The position numbers and the translations under genes are program-made. Source: Marmoricola endophyticus (GTDB lineage Bacteria > Actinomycetota > Actinomycetes > Propionibacteriales > Nocardioidaceae). From it: a stretch of 64,000 nt of DNA. Location: positions 62,001 to 126,000 of the forward strand of contig NZ_BMKQ01000002.1 in NCBI RefSeq assembly GCF_014644415.1, given 5' to 3'. Below are positions 15,450-23,705 of this stretch, piece after piece (the first letter of the stretch is position 1; each line of letters begins with the position of its first letter). The notes beneath the pieces were generated by a model. The model searched no databases. It was given only the letters and a program-made list of their open reading frames with translations, and was not told the DNA's origin.

Positions 15450-16493
15450 ATGGACCGTCGCTCCTTCCTCCGCTCCTCTCTCGCCGTGCCCGCTGCCGGA
15501 GCCGTCGCGCTCGCCGTCGAGTCGCCGGCGCGTGCGGGCATCGCCACGCAGACCACCCTCGCCTCGGGGATGACCATCCCGTGGGGGCTGGACTTCCTTC
15601 CCGACCACTCGGCCCTGGTCACCGAGCGCGACTCCGCCCAGGTCTTCCGGATCCTCCCGTACGGCGCGAAGCAGGCGGTCGGGTCGGTGCCCGGGGTCCA
15701 GCACGGCGGCGAGGGTGGGCTGCTCGGGCTGGCGGTGTCGCCGACGTACGCCCAGGACAAGCGGGTCTACCTCTACTACACGACGGCCTCCGACAACCGC
15801 GTCGTGTGGACGACGTACGACGCGGGGCGACTCGGCACGACCTTCACCCCCGTCGTCACCGGCATCCCGCGCGGCACCATCCACAACGGCGGCAGCCTGC
15901 TGTTCACCTCGTACGGCTCGCTGCTGGTCGGCTGCGGTGAGACGGGCAACCGGGCGTACTCGCAGAATCTCGGCTCCCTGGGCGGCAAGATCCTGCAGGT
16001 CACCCGGGACGGGCGCGCCTGGGGCAGCAACCCGCTGGTCGGCCGGGCCGGCGACGACCGGATCCTGACCTGGGGACACCGCAACCCCCAGGGCCTGGCA
16101 CAGAACACTGACGGTCTCCTGTGGTCCGCCGAGCTCGGCCAGGACACCTACGACGAGCTCAACCAGATCCGTGGCGGGCGCAACTACGGCTGGCCGAACG
16201 CGGAGGGCTCCGACGGGAAGGGCGGCTACACCGACCCGCTGGCGCAGTGGACGACCGCCGAGTGCTCGCCGAGCGGGGTCGCCTGCCTCGGCGGCCGCGC
16301 CTGGATCGGTGGGCTCCGAGGGCAGGCGCTGTGGTCGGTCGACCTCGGGGGAGCGCGCCGCGGCCGCAAGGTGCGCTTCCTGCAGGGGACGTACGGGCGG
16401 ATCCGCAACGTCAAGAAGTCGTGGGACGGCGCGCTGTGGATCACCACCTCCAACGGCGGCAGTGCCGACCGGGTGGTCCGGCTGGCGTTCTGA
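15450..16493 (+). CDS. PQQ-dependent sugar dehydrogenase (sorbosone/glucose dehydrogenase family), secreted
   Basis: 347 residues with a twin-arginine signal (MDRRSFLRSSLAVPAAGAVA) cut near AGI. The mature part is the six-bladed propeller of soluble aldose sugar dehydrogenases: TIPWGLDFLPDHSALVTERD, GGEGGLLGLAV, YLYYT, GTIHNGGSLLF, WGHRNPQGLA and AELGQDTYDELNQI. The His and Arg in these strings are typical PQQ and calcium contacts. It probably oxidises sugars outside the membrane. Two Cys (TAECSPSGVACL) may form a disulfide. Confidence 0.85.
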   Translation: MDRRSFLRSSLAVPAAGAVALAVESPARAGIATQTTLASGMTIPWGLDFLPDHSALVTERDSAQVFRILPYGAKQAVGSVPGVQHGGEGGLLGLAVSPTYAQDKRVYLYYTTASDNRVVWTTYDAGRLGTTFTPVVTGIPRGTIHNGGSLLFTSYGSLLVGCGETGNRAYSQNLGSLGGKILQVTRDGRAWGSNPLVGRAGDDRILTWGHRNPQGLAQNTDGLLWSAELGQDTYDELNQIRGGRNYGWPNAEGSDGKGGYTDPLAQWTTAECSPSGVACLGGRAWIGGLRGQALWSVDLGGARRGRKVRFLQGTYGRIRNVKKSWDGALWITTSNGGSADRVVRLAF

Positions 16494-16500
16494 TCCCGCG

Positions 16501-16506
16501 TAGGGT
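16501..16506 (+). promoter_or_regulatory. -10 hexamer TAGGGT, 8 nt before the prfB start
   Basis: The TANNNT hexamer ends 8 nt before the GTG at 16515, with no good Shine-Dalgarno between them, which suggests a leaderless or near-leaderless mRNA. Confidence 0.45.
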
Positions 16507-16514
16507 TGCTCATC

Positions 16515-17630
16515 GTGGCAGGCCCCGACTTCGGATCAGAGATCAAGCAGCTCACGGCGACGATGGGCACCATCGGCAAGGTGCTCGACGTCGAGGAGAT
16601 GCGGCGCGAGATCGCCGACCTGGGTGAGCAGGTGGCGGCCCCCGACCTGTGGGACGACCAGGCCAACGCCCAGAAGGTGACCGGTCGGCTCTCGATGCTG
16701 CAGGGCCAGCTCGAGAGGTTCACCTCGCTGAGCAGTCGGATCGAGGACCTCGAGGTGCTCGTCGAGCTCGCGCAGGAGGAGGGCGACGAGGAGTCGCTGG
16801 CCGAGGCGGCGACCGAGCTCGAGCGGCTGCACAAGTCGACGGAGTCGCTGGAGGTGCGCACCCTCCTGTCCGGCGAGTACGACGCCCGCGAGGCGCTGGT
16901 GACGATCCGCTCGGGTGCCGGTGGGGTCGACGCCGCCGACTTCGCGGAGATGCTGATGCGGATGTACACCCGCTGGGCGGAGCGCAACAAGTACTCCGTC
17001 GAGGTCTTCGACACCTCGTACGCCGAGGAGGCCGGCCTGAAGTCGGCCACCTTCGCCGTGCACGCGCCGTACGCGTACGGCACGCTGAGCGTCGAGGCCG
17101 GGACCCACCGGCTGGTGCGGATCAGCCCCTTCGACAACCAGGGTCGCCGGCAGACCAGCTTCGCCGCCGTCGAGGTTGTGCCGGTGCTCGAGCAGACCGA
17201 CGAGATCGACATCCCCGAGGAGGACGTCCGCGTCGACGTCTACCGGTCGTCGGGCCCCGGCGGTCAGTCGGTCAACACCACGGACTCGGCGGTCCGGCTG
17301 ACGCACATCCCCACCGGCACCGTCGTCTCCTGCCAGAACGAGAAGTCGCAGCTGCAGAACAAGGCCTCGGCGATGGTGATCTTGAAGGCCAAGCTCCTCG
17401 CCCTGAAGAAGGCCGAGGAGAAGGCCCACCTCGACGAGCTGCGCGGCGACGTCCAGGCCAGCTGGGGCGACCAGATGCGCAACTACGTCCTCAACCCGTA
17501 CCAGATGGTCAAGGACCTGCGCACCGAGCTGGAGTCGGGCAACCCGCAGTCGGTGCTCGACGGCGACATCGACGCCTTCCTCGAGGCCGGCATCCGCTGG
17601 CGCCGGGGCGCCGAGGCCGCGCCGGCCTGA
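16515..17630 (+). CDS. prfB: Peptide chain release factor 2
   Basis: 371 residues of RF2, which ends translation at UGA and UAA. The stop-codon reading motif SPF is at 204-206 and the catalytic GGQ at 249-251 within [12 protein letters not shown]. The N-terminal coiled-coil domain is complete. The frame is continuous, so the programmed +1 frameshift known from many bacterial prfB genes is absent. GTG 16515 is preferred to TTG 16506 because it fits the usual actinobacterial N-terminus VAGPDF. It is the first gene of the conserved prfB-ftsE-ftsX-smpB block. Confidence 0.95.
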   Translation: MAGPDFGSEIKQLTATMGTIGKVLDVEEMRREIADLGEQVAAPDLWDDQANAQKVTGRLSMLQGQLERFTSLSSRIEDLEVLVELAQEEGDEESLAEAATELERLHKSTESLEVRTLLSGEYDAREALVTIRSGAGGVDAADFAEMLMRMYTRWAERNKYSVEVFDTSYAEEAGLKSATFAVHAPYAYGTLSVEAGTHRLVRISPFDNQGRRQTSFAAVEVVPVLEQTDEIDIPEEDVRVDVYRSSGPGGQSVNTTDSAVRLTHIPTGTVVSCQNEKSQLQNKASAMVILKAKLLALKKAEEKAHLDELRGDVQASWGDQMRNYVLNPYQMVKDLRTELESGNPQSVLDGDIDAFLEAGIRWRRGAEAAPA

Positions 17631-17639
17631 CCGGTCGCC

Positions 17640-18299
17640 TCAGCGCGTCGTGTTCGTCGCGTTCGCGACCTGGACGCACCAGGCCGCCGCCCGGGAGCGG
17701 ACGGCGCTCTTCGTCGACCCGGACGGTCCCTGGACCTCGCAGGTGAGCCAGGTGTCGTCGAACAGGCCGGCGTAGCGCTCGCGCAGCGAGCCGTCCTCGA
17801 GACGGCAGGACTGGAGCTGCGAGGGGTTGCCGAAGTCCGGCCCGGGGGCGACCGTGCAGCCCTTCTGGCGGCCGGCGGCCCGCATCACCTCTCGCGCCTG
17901 GGCGGTCGTGACCGGGTCGGCGAACAGCCAGGCGGCGGCCGAGTAGCCGTCGGCGGACCAGCGGCAGCCGTTCTCGTGCACGACGTCCTTGCCCGCCGCG
18001 TCCGCCTCGCCGGAGCCGGCGTCACCGGAGACGGCGACCTCCTGGCCGCTGCGCCAGCGCTCGCCGGAGCCCCGGCGGCCGTCGAGCGCCGTCTTCACGG
18101 CGGAGGAGGGCAGCAGCGAGCAGAACTCGATCCGCACCAGACGCATCGCGTCCGTGTTGAGCCGCGCGATGGGGGTCGGCGGGGCGGTGGCCTGCGACGT
18201 GGGGGGAGCCTCGCCGCTGCACGCGGTGAGCGCCGCCACGGCACTCAGCAGCACCGCAGCCGCGCGGGCGGACGTCGTACGGCGGCGGGGGAGAAGCAC
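17640..18299 (-). CDS. Putative lipoprotein (219 aa)
   Basis: The signal peptide ends in a lipobox (VAALTACSG), so the protein should be tethered outside the membrane. The mature part has four Cys (EFCSLL, NGCRWS, KGCTVA, QSCRLE) plus later ones, suggesting disulfides, and resembles the DUF3558-type secreted lipoproteins of actinobacteria in general shape only. GTG 18299 is chosen, with AGGG 8 nt upstream; GTG 18308 is possible. It converges on prfB with 9 nt between stops and diverges from ftsE. Function is unknown. Confidence 0.75.
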   Translation of the reverse strand: MLLPRRRTTSARAAAVLLSAVAALTACSGEAPPTSQATAPPTPIARLNTDAMRLVRIEFCSLLPSSAVKTALDGRRGSGERWRSGQEVAVSGDAGSGEADAAGKDVVHENGCRWSADGYSAAAWLFADPVTTAQAREVMRAAGRQKGCTVAPGPDFGNPSQLQSCRLEDGSLRERYAGLFDDTWLTCEVQGPSGSTKSAVRSRAAAWCVQVANATNTTR

Positions 18300-18479
18300 G
18301 GCGACCACCCTAGGGCGTGGCCGGTCACGACGCCGACGGCTCGTGGTCGTACGACGCGAAACGCGCGGGAAGCAGCGGTGCGGGGGGAGCCTTGGCCGCT
18401 CTCCTAGAGTGGGCGCGGCCGGACGTGCCCGATCATCGACGGGGCACCACGAGACCCCGACCGCCGGCCGCCCCTCACC

Positions 18480-19169
18480 GTGATCCGATTCGAGAACGTC
18501 ACCTCGGTCTACGCCCAGCAGCAGCGCGCTGCGCTGGAGGACGTCAACGTCGACATCGACAAGGGCGAGTTCGTCTTCCTGGTCGGTGCCTCCGGCTCCG
18601 GCAAGTCGACGTTCCTGCGGCTGGTGCTGCGCGAGAACCGTCCCACCCAGGGCCGCGTCTACGTCGCCGGCAAGGAGATCAACCGGCTGGCCAGCTGGAA
18701 GATCCCCTCGCTGCGGCGCGACATCGGCACCGTCTTCCAGGACTTCCGGCTGCTGCCGAACAAGACCGTCGCGGAGAACGTCGCGTTCACCCTCCAGGTG
18801 ATCGGCAAGCCGCGCGGCACCATCAACCGCGCCGTGCCCGAGACCCTCGAGCTCGTCGGGCTGGAGGGCAAGGGGCAGCGCATGCCCGACCAGCTCTCCG
18901 GTGGTGAGCAGCAGCGGGTCGCCATCGCCAGGGCATTCGTGAACCGGCCGATGATCCTCATCGCCGACGAGCCCACCGGCAACCTCGACCCGAACACCTC
19001 GGTCGGGATCATGAAGCTCCTCGACCGGATCAACCGCACCGGAACGACGGTCGTCATGGCCACCCACGACGCAGGCATCGTCGACCAGATGCGCAAGCGC
19101 GTCATCGAGCTCGACCAGGGCCGGGTCACCCGCGACCAGGCCCGCGGCGGCTACGGCTACCAGCACTAG
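18480..19169 (+). CDS. ftsE: Cell-division ABC ATPase FtsE
   Basis: 229 residues. Walker [10 protein letters not shown] at 36-44, signature LSGGEQQR at 139-146 and Walker B ILIADEP at 159-165. The N-terminus [11 protein letters not shown] is typical of FtsE. With FtsX it forms a membrane complex that controls peptidoglycan hydrolysis at the septum. The start is GTG 18480. The ftsX gene follows after 46 nt. Confidence 0.95.
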   Translation: MIRFENVTSVYAQQQRAALEDVNVDIDKGEFVFLVGASGSGKSTFLRLVLRENRPTQGRVYVAGKEINRLASWKIPSLRRDIGTVFQDFRLLPNKTVAENVAFTLQVIGKPRGTINRAVPETLELVGLEGKGQRMPDQLSGGEQQRVAIARAFVNRPMILIADEPTGNLDPNTSVGIMKLLDRINRTGTTVVMATHDAGIVDQMRKRVIELDQGRVTRDQARGGYGYQH

Positions 19170-19215
19170 CCGGGCTCCCCGACCGCACTTCCCCGCCCCC
19201 CAGCAAGGACCGCTC

Positions 19216-20136
19216 ATGCGACTCAGGTACGTGTTCTCCGAGACCGGCACCGGTCTGCGACGCAACGTCTCGATGACCGTCGCACTGGTGGTGACGATGT
19301 TCGTCTCCCTCACCCTGGTGGGCATGGGCCTGCTGCTCAACACCCAGGCCGACAAGGCCGAGCAGCGGTGGGGCAGCCGCCTGCAGATCACGGTCTACAT
19401 GTGCAACGACATCTCCAAGTCGGCCAACTGTGCGGGTGGGGAGGTCACCGGCGCGCAGCGGTCGACGATCGAGGATACGCTGAAGACGCACCCCGAGGTC
19501 CGCTCGACCGACTACCGCAGCAAGAAGACCGAGTACGCCGCGCTCCAGGAGCTCGCGAAGTCCCAGGACTCCAGCCGTCAGGACCTGTACTCCGCGGTCA
19601 AGGTCGAGGACATGAACACCGCGTACCGCGTCACGCTCAAGGACCCGCAGAAGTACCAGGGCGTCGAGGGTGCCGTACGCGGGCTGCAGGGGGTGGACTC
19701 CGTCCAGGACCTGCACCAGATCCTCTCGCCGATCTACGCCTTCCTCTCGGCGATGAAGTGGGGCGCGATCGGGATCGCGGTGTTCCTGCTGATCGCGGCC
19801 GTGCTCGAGATCGGCAACACGATCCGGCTGACCGCGTTCGCCCGGCGCCGCGAGATCGGCATCATGCGGCTGGTCGGTGCCAGCTCGCTCTACATCCAGC
19901 TGCCGTTCCTGATGGAGACGCTCGTGGCCGCCCTGGTCGGTGTCGCGCTGTCGGGGGTGGCAATCGCCCTGTTCACCTACCTCGTGGTCTACCGGCTGCT
20001 GCGGGAGAACTCCGAGGTGGTGGCCTGGATCGGCTGGGCCGACGCGGGGCAGGCGATCGGGCTGATCGCCGTCCTCGGCATCGTGCTCACCTTGATCCCG
20101 ACACTCGTGCTCACGCGCAAATACCTCAAAGTCTGA
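19216..20136 (+). CDS. ftsX: Cell-division membrane protein FtsX
   Basis: 306 residues with four membrane segments (near 20-45, 175-205, 225-250 and 270-300) and a large extracellular loop between the first two, as in the family. The loop contains two Cys (YMCNDISKSANC). The cytoplasmic segment FARRREIGIMRLVGAS between TM2 and TM3 is the FtsX coupling region. It pairs with FtsE upstream and probably activates the M23-domain protein encoded next. Confidence 0.95.
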   Translation: MRLRYVFSETGTGLRRNVSMTVALVVTMFVSLTLVGMGLLLNTQADKAEQRWGSRLQITVYMCNDISKSANCAGGEVTGAQRSTIEDTLKTHPEVRSTDYRSKKTEYAALQELAKSQDSSRQDLYSAVKVEDMNTAYRVTLKDPQKYQGVEGAVRGLQGVDSVQDLHQILSPIYAFLSAMKWGAIGIAVFLLIAAVLEIGNTIRLTAFARRREIGIMRLVGASSLYIQLPFLMETLVAALVGVALSGVAIALFTYLVVYRLLRENSEVVAWIGWADAGQAIGLIAVLGIVLTLIPTLVLTRKYLKV

Positions 20137-20194
20137 CCGCCCGGGTTTACCGTCGAGGGGTTCACCTTCCCCCTTGCGAACAAAGGCAACACCT

Positions 20195-21517
20195 GTGGCT
20201 CACTTCCCCGTGCCCTTCCGTCCTGCCCACCTGCGCCACCGGGCGCTCGTCGCCTCCGCACTGCTGGCCCTGACCGCCGGCTCCGTCGCGACCGGTCTGC
20301 CCTCCGGCACCCCTGCCGCGCGCGCCGACGACCTGAAGGACAAGCACGGCAAGGTACGCAGCCAGATCAAGGCCGCCGAGTCCGATCTCGAGGACACCTC
20401 CGCCGCCTCCGTACGCGCCCACCGCGCGCTGAGCGCCGCCCAGGCCAAGCTCGACGCCGCCCAGGGCGCACTGGCGACCAGCCGCGCCAAGCTCGCCGAG
20501 GCCCAGCAGCTCGACGCGGCCCTGCAGACCCAGCTCACCCAGGCCGAGGCTGCCGTCACCAAGGCGAAGGCCGAGCTGGCGCGCCAGAAGGAGGTGGTCG
20601 AGGAGCAGCGTCGCGACATCGGGCGCCAGGCCGCCGCCAACCTGCACCAGACCTCGCCCCAGCTCGTCGGGCTCTCCACGATGCTGCGCTCGCAGGACCC
20701 GGCCACGCTCCCGACCGGGATGCAGGCCGTCGACAACATGATGACCGAGCAGAACACCCTGCTGGACAAGATGAAGGCCCTGCAGTCGCAGCTGGACCGC
20801 AAGAAGGACGCGCTCACGAAGGCCCAGGAGCAGGTGCGCGCCAAGCGCGAGGCCGCCGCGGCGAACCTCACCGAGATGGCGCGCCTCGAGGGCCAGGCGC
20901 GTACGGCCGAGGCGTCGGTGGCCGCGCTGGTCGGGCAGCGTACGACCGCCCAGCAGGCCGCCGACAAGGCCAAGGCCTCCGACCAGGCGCAGCTCAGCTC
21001 GCTCAACGCCGAGGACGCCCGGATCTCGGCGCAGCTGAAGAAGCGGGCGGCCGCCGCCAAGGCGGCCGCGGCCCGGGCGTCGACAAGCGGTCAGGGTGGC
21101 GGCTCGAGCAGCAGCAACGGCAGCGGTCCGCTGCTGCGGCCGGTCTCGGGCTACGTGACCTCACCCTTCGGTTACCGGGTGCACCCGATCTACGGCTACT
21201 ACAGCCTGCACAACGGCACGGACTTCCACGCGCCCTGCGGCACGCCGATGAAGGCGGTCGGCAACGGCAAGGTGATCGAGAAGTACTACCAGTCGGCGTG
21301 GGGCAACCGTCTGCTGATCGACCTCGGTCAGGTACGGGGCCACAACGTCGTGGTCATCTACAACCACGCCCCCGGCTACCGGGTCGGCGTCGGCGACCGG
21401 GTGAGCCGCGGCGAGATCGTCGGCTACTCCGGCACCACCGGGTGGTCCACCGGCTGCCACCTGCACTTCACGGTCATGGTCGACGGCGTCCCGAAGAACC
21501 CGCTGGACTGGATGTAG
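20195..21517 (+). CDS. Secreted coiled-coil M23 (LytM) peptidase, EnvC-like partner of FtsEX
   Basis: 440 residues from GTG 20195 (AAAGG 8 nt upstream). Signal peptide to about residue 45 (AARADD), then a long Ala/Glu/Lys coiled coil to about 275, a Ser/Gly linker and a C-terminal M23 domain. The zinc ligands are all present: His339 and Asp343 in HNGTDFH, and His422 and His424 in GCHLHF. It could therefore be an active peptidoglycan endopeptidase, unlike EnvC and other degenerate activators. The place right after ftsX and the coiled coil suggest FtsX control during division. Confidence 0.88.
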   Translation: MAHFPVPFRPAHLRHRALVASALLALTAGSVATGLPSGTPAARADDLKDKHGKVRSQIKAAESDLEDTSAASVRAHRALSAAQAKLDAAQGALATSRAKLAEAQQLDAALQTQLTQAEAAVTKAKAELARQKEVVEEQRRDIGRQAAANLHQTSPQLVGLSTMLRSQDPATLPTGMQAVDNMMTEQNTLLDKMKALQSQLDRKKDALTKAQEQVRAKREAAAANLTEMARLEGQARTAEASVAALVGQRTTAQQAADKAKASDQAQLSSLNAEDARISAQLKKRAAAAKAAAARASTSGQGGGSSSSNGSGPLLRPVSGYVTSPFGYRVHPIYGYYSLHNGTDFHAPCGTPMKAVGNGKVIEKYYQSAWGNRLLIDLGQVRGHNVVVIYNHAPGYRVGVGDRVSRGEIVGYSGTTGWSTGCHLHFTVMVDGVPKNPLDWM

Positions 21518-21541
21518 CCGCCGCTCTGGGACACTGGTCCC

Positions 21542-22018
21542 GTGGCCAGGGAAGTCGGGCGGAAGCTGATCGCGCAGAACCGCAAGGCGCGTCACGACTA
21601 CCACATCGACGACGTCTTCGAGGCGGGCCTGGTGCTCGTCGGCACCGAGGTGAAGTCGCTGCGCGCGGGCCGCGCGACCCTGACCGACGGGTTCGGCGAG
21701 ATCGACAGGGGCGAGGCGTTCCTGCACGGCGTGCACATCCCGGAGTACACCGAGGGGACCTGGACCAACCACCAGCCCCGCCGGGTCCGCAAGATGCTGC
21801 TGAACCGCGCCGAGATCGACCGGATCGACACCCGTGTCAACGAGCGCGGCTACACGCTCGTCCCCCTCGCGCTCTACTTCAAGGACGGCAAGGCCAAGGT
21901 CGAGATCGCGCTCGCGCGCGGCAAGAAGACCTACGACAAGCGTCGGTCGCTCGCCGAGAAGCAGGCCAACCGTGAGAAGCAGGAGGCGCTCGGCCGCCAG
22001 CTGAAGGGCATGGGCTGA
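21542..22018 (+). CDS. smpB: SsrA-binding protein SmpB
   Basis: 158 residues, normal length. Family strings: [39 protein letters not shown] and [20 protein letters not shown], with the basic tail after [11 protein letters not shown]. It binds tmRNA and brings it to stalled ribosomes. The tmRNA gene lies about 1.2 kb downstream. GTG start at 21542. Confidence 0.95.
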   Translation: MAREVGRKLIAQNRKARHDYHIDDVFEAGLVLVGTEVKSLRAGRATLTDGFGEIDRGEAFLHGVHIPEYTEGTWTNHQPRRVRKMLLNRAEIDRIDTRVNERGYTLVPLALYFKDGKAKVEIALARGKKTYDKRRSLAEKQANREKQEALGRQLKGMG

Positions 22019-22021
22019 GTC

Positions 22022-22921
22022 GTGCCCTGGTCCGACGACGACGTTCCCGCGTTCTGGCGCGAGCTCGGCATCCCGGGCCTGTACGACGTCCACGTCCACT
22101 TCCTGCCGCCGCGCATCCAGGCGGCGGTGTGGAAGGTGTTCGACGACGCCGGCCCGAAGATCGGCCGCCCGTGGCCGATCCGCTACCGAGGGTCGTACGA
22201 CGAGCGGGTCGCGCAGCTTCGCGGGCTCGGGGTGCGTCGCTTCGGCACGCTGCCGTACGCCCACAAGCCGGGCGTGGCGACGTTCCTCAACGACTGGGCC
22301 CGCGACTTCGCCGCGGAGGTTCCCGAAGCGCTGTGGTCGGCGACGCTCTACCCCGAGCCGGAGGCGGCGACGTACGTCCCCGAGACGATCGCCGCCGGGG
22401 CTGAGGTCTGGAAGGTGCACGTGCAGGTCGGCGAGTTCGAGCTCGACGACCCGCTGCTCGACCCGGCCTGGGGCGCGCTGGCGGACGCGGGCACTCCGGT
22501 GGTCATCCACGCCGGCTCCGGGCCGGTGCCCAACGAGCACACCGGCCCTGCTCCGCTGGCACGTGTGCTGCAGCGGCACCCTCGACTCACGGTCGTCGTC
22601 GCGCACATGGGCGCGCCGGAGTACGCCGACTTCCTCACGCTCGCGGAGACGTACGAACGCACCCACCTGGACACGACGATGGTGTGGACCGAGTTCTTCT
22701 CCCAGATGGGGGAGAGCGCGCCGTTCCCGGACGACCTGCTGCCCCGACTGGTGGATCTCGGCCCGAAGGTGCTGCTGGGCAGCGACTTCCCGACCATCCC
22801 GTACCCCTACGCCCACCAGCTCGAGGTGCTCACCCGGCTGCGCGAGCGCGAGCCGCGCCTCGACGACGACTGGCTGCGCGACGTCTGCTGGCGCACGCCC
22901 CGGCGCCTACTGGGGGAGTAG
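22022..22921 (+). CDS. Amidohydrolase family protein (ACMSD-like)
   Basis: 299 residues of the amidohydrolase-2 TIM-barrel type. Metal ligands are expected at His24 and His26 (YDVHVHF), the later His in VVIHAG and VVAHMG, and Asp in LGSDFP. Members are decarboxylases or hydrolases. GTG 22022 starts 3 nt after smpB, so it is probably cotranscribed. A second, distant member of the same superfamily lies at 30618. The substrate is unknown. Confidence 0.8.
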   Translation: MPWSDDDVPAFWRELGIPGLYDVHVHFLPPRIQAAVWKVFDDAGPKIGRPWPIRYRGSYDERVAQLRGLGVRRFGTLPYAHKPGVATFLNDWARDFAAEVPEALWSATLYPEPEAATYVPETIAAGAEVWKVHVQVGEFELDDPLLDPAWGALADAGTPVVIHAGSGPVPNEHTGPAPLARVLQRHPRLTVVVAHMGAPEYADFLTLAETYERTHLDTTMVWTEFFSQMGESAPFPDDLLPRLVDLGPKVLLGSDFPTIPYPYAHQLEVLTRLREREPRLDDDWLRDVCWRTPRRLLGE

Positions 22922-22962
22922 GTCTCGACCCGCGGCGTTCCGGCCGGGCGTGAGTCTCACCG

Positions 22963-23056
22963 GGTCTCGACGCGCTCCTCGCTGGCGCTCGTCGCTGCTC
23001 GACCACCTGCGGTGGTCGAGCCCGATGCGAGCGCAGCGAGCGAGGACGTCGAGACC
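22963..23056. repeat. Palindromic intergenic repeat (REP-like), copy A
   Basis: GGTCTCGACG at the left pairs with CGTCGAGACC at the right, and inner GCTCGACCACC pairs with GGTGGTCGAGC around a short loop. Related sequences occur at 23086, 25763, 51423 and 61332. It may also stop transcription after the amidohydrolase gene. Confidence 0.75.
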
Positions 23057-23085
23057 CCCGCACCGGCAGCGTCCGCCGTTCGCAT

Positions 23086-23118
23086 GGTGGTCGAGCAGCC
23101 GGCGAGCGTGTCGAGACC
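23086..23118. repeat. Half copy of the REP-like repeat
   Basis: It carries GGTGGTCGAGC and then GTGTCGAGACC, the right-hand arm of copy A, 30 bases further on. It lies just upstream of the ssrA promoter. Confidence 0.6.
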
Positions 23119-23163
23119 GTGCCGGCTCCGGGGAACACGCGGGCCTGCGTCGGTGCTGTGGCG

Positions 23164-23169
23164 TACCCT
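23164..23169 (+). promoter_or_regulatory. Probable -10 hexamer of ssrA (TACCCT)
   Basis: It lies 18 bases before the mature 5' end of tmRNA, which would leave a short leader for RNase P to remove. No good -35 is seen. Confidence 0.4.
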
Positions 23170-23187
23170 GGAACGCACAACTCAAGA

Positions 23188-23556
23188 GGGGCTGATTGGT
23201 TTCGACTGGGGACGCTAGTCCCAGGAGAAGCGGGTCGAGAAGCCAGCGTCATCTCGTAAACGTTCGCTGGAAACCACAAGTGCCAACTCCAAGCGCACTG
23301 ACTTCGCTCTCGCTGCCTGAGCAGTGATCGAAGGGTCAGACCGGGCATCCGTCTCCGTCCCGGACCCTGGCCTCATCTAGGAGACTTGCTGGTCACTCCC
23401 CGTCGGGAGGGGTGATCGGGACTCTTTCCCGACTGGGCCCGTCGGCGAGCTGTTCGTGGCAGCGCCGGGGCCGAGAAAAGCGATCTCACGAACTACACCC
23501 GTAGAAGACCTGGGTCGGCGCTCGAGGACGCGGGTTCGATTCCCGCCAGCTCCACC
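23188..23556 (+). ncRNA. ssrA: Transfer-messenger RNA (tmRNA)
   Basis: The 5' GGGGCTG pairs with 3' CAGCTCC to form the acceptor stem, and the TTCGATTCC T-loop is at the 3' end. The terminal CCA is not fully encoded (ACC then G). The reading frame runs from GCC at 23282 to TGA at 23318-23320 and encodes the tag ANSKRTDFALAA, whose end directs tagged proteins to proteases. It is encoded downstream of its partner smpB. Length, about 369 nt, is normal for actinobacteria. Confidence 0.95.
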
Positions 23557-23568
23557 GTGCACCGCTCA

Positions 23569-23605
23569 CGACCGGCCCACCTGCTTTGAGCAGGTGGGCC
23601 GGTCG
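23569..23605 (+). terminator. Strong hairpin terminator after ssrA
   Basis: CGACCGGCCCACCTGC (23569-23584) pairs perfectly with GCAGGTGGGCCGGTCG (23590-23605) around a five-base loop, 12 nt past the tmRNA end. Confidence 0.9.
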
Positions 23606-23643
23606 TCGTCTGTCGGGCGCCAGGGCCGACATGTGACAGTTGC

Positions 23644-23672
23644 TTGGCAAATGCGTCGGCCACGTGTAGAAC
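23644..23672 (+). promoter_or_regulatory. Candidate boxB promoter
   Basis: TTGGCA at 23644-23649, a 17-base spacer and TAGAAC at 23667-23672. The ATG of boxB is 34 bases further, with GAGGAG before it. The -10 lacks the final T, so the call is tentative. Confidence 0.4.
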
Positions 23673-23705
23673 GTAAGGGTCCATCCCTGACGAGGAGACC
23701 CTGCG

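Noticed and set aside
23188-23556. Chance that the tRNA-like end is an attachment site for the element
   Set aside because: The integrase is a serine type and its junction lies in tadA. No integrase or duplicated ssrA end is found near the tmRNA gene.
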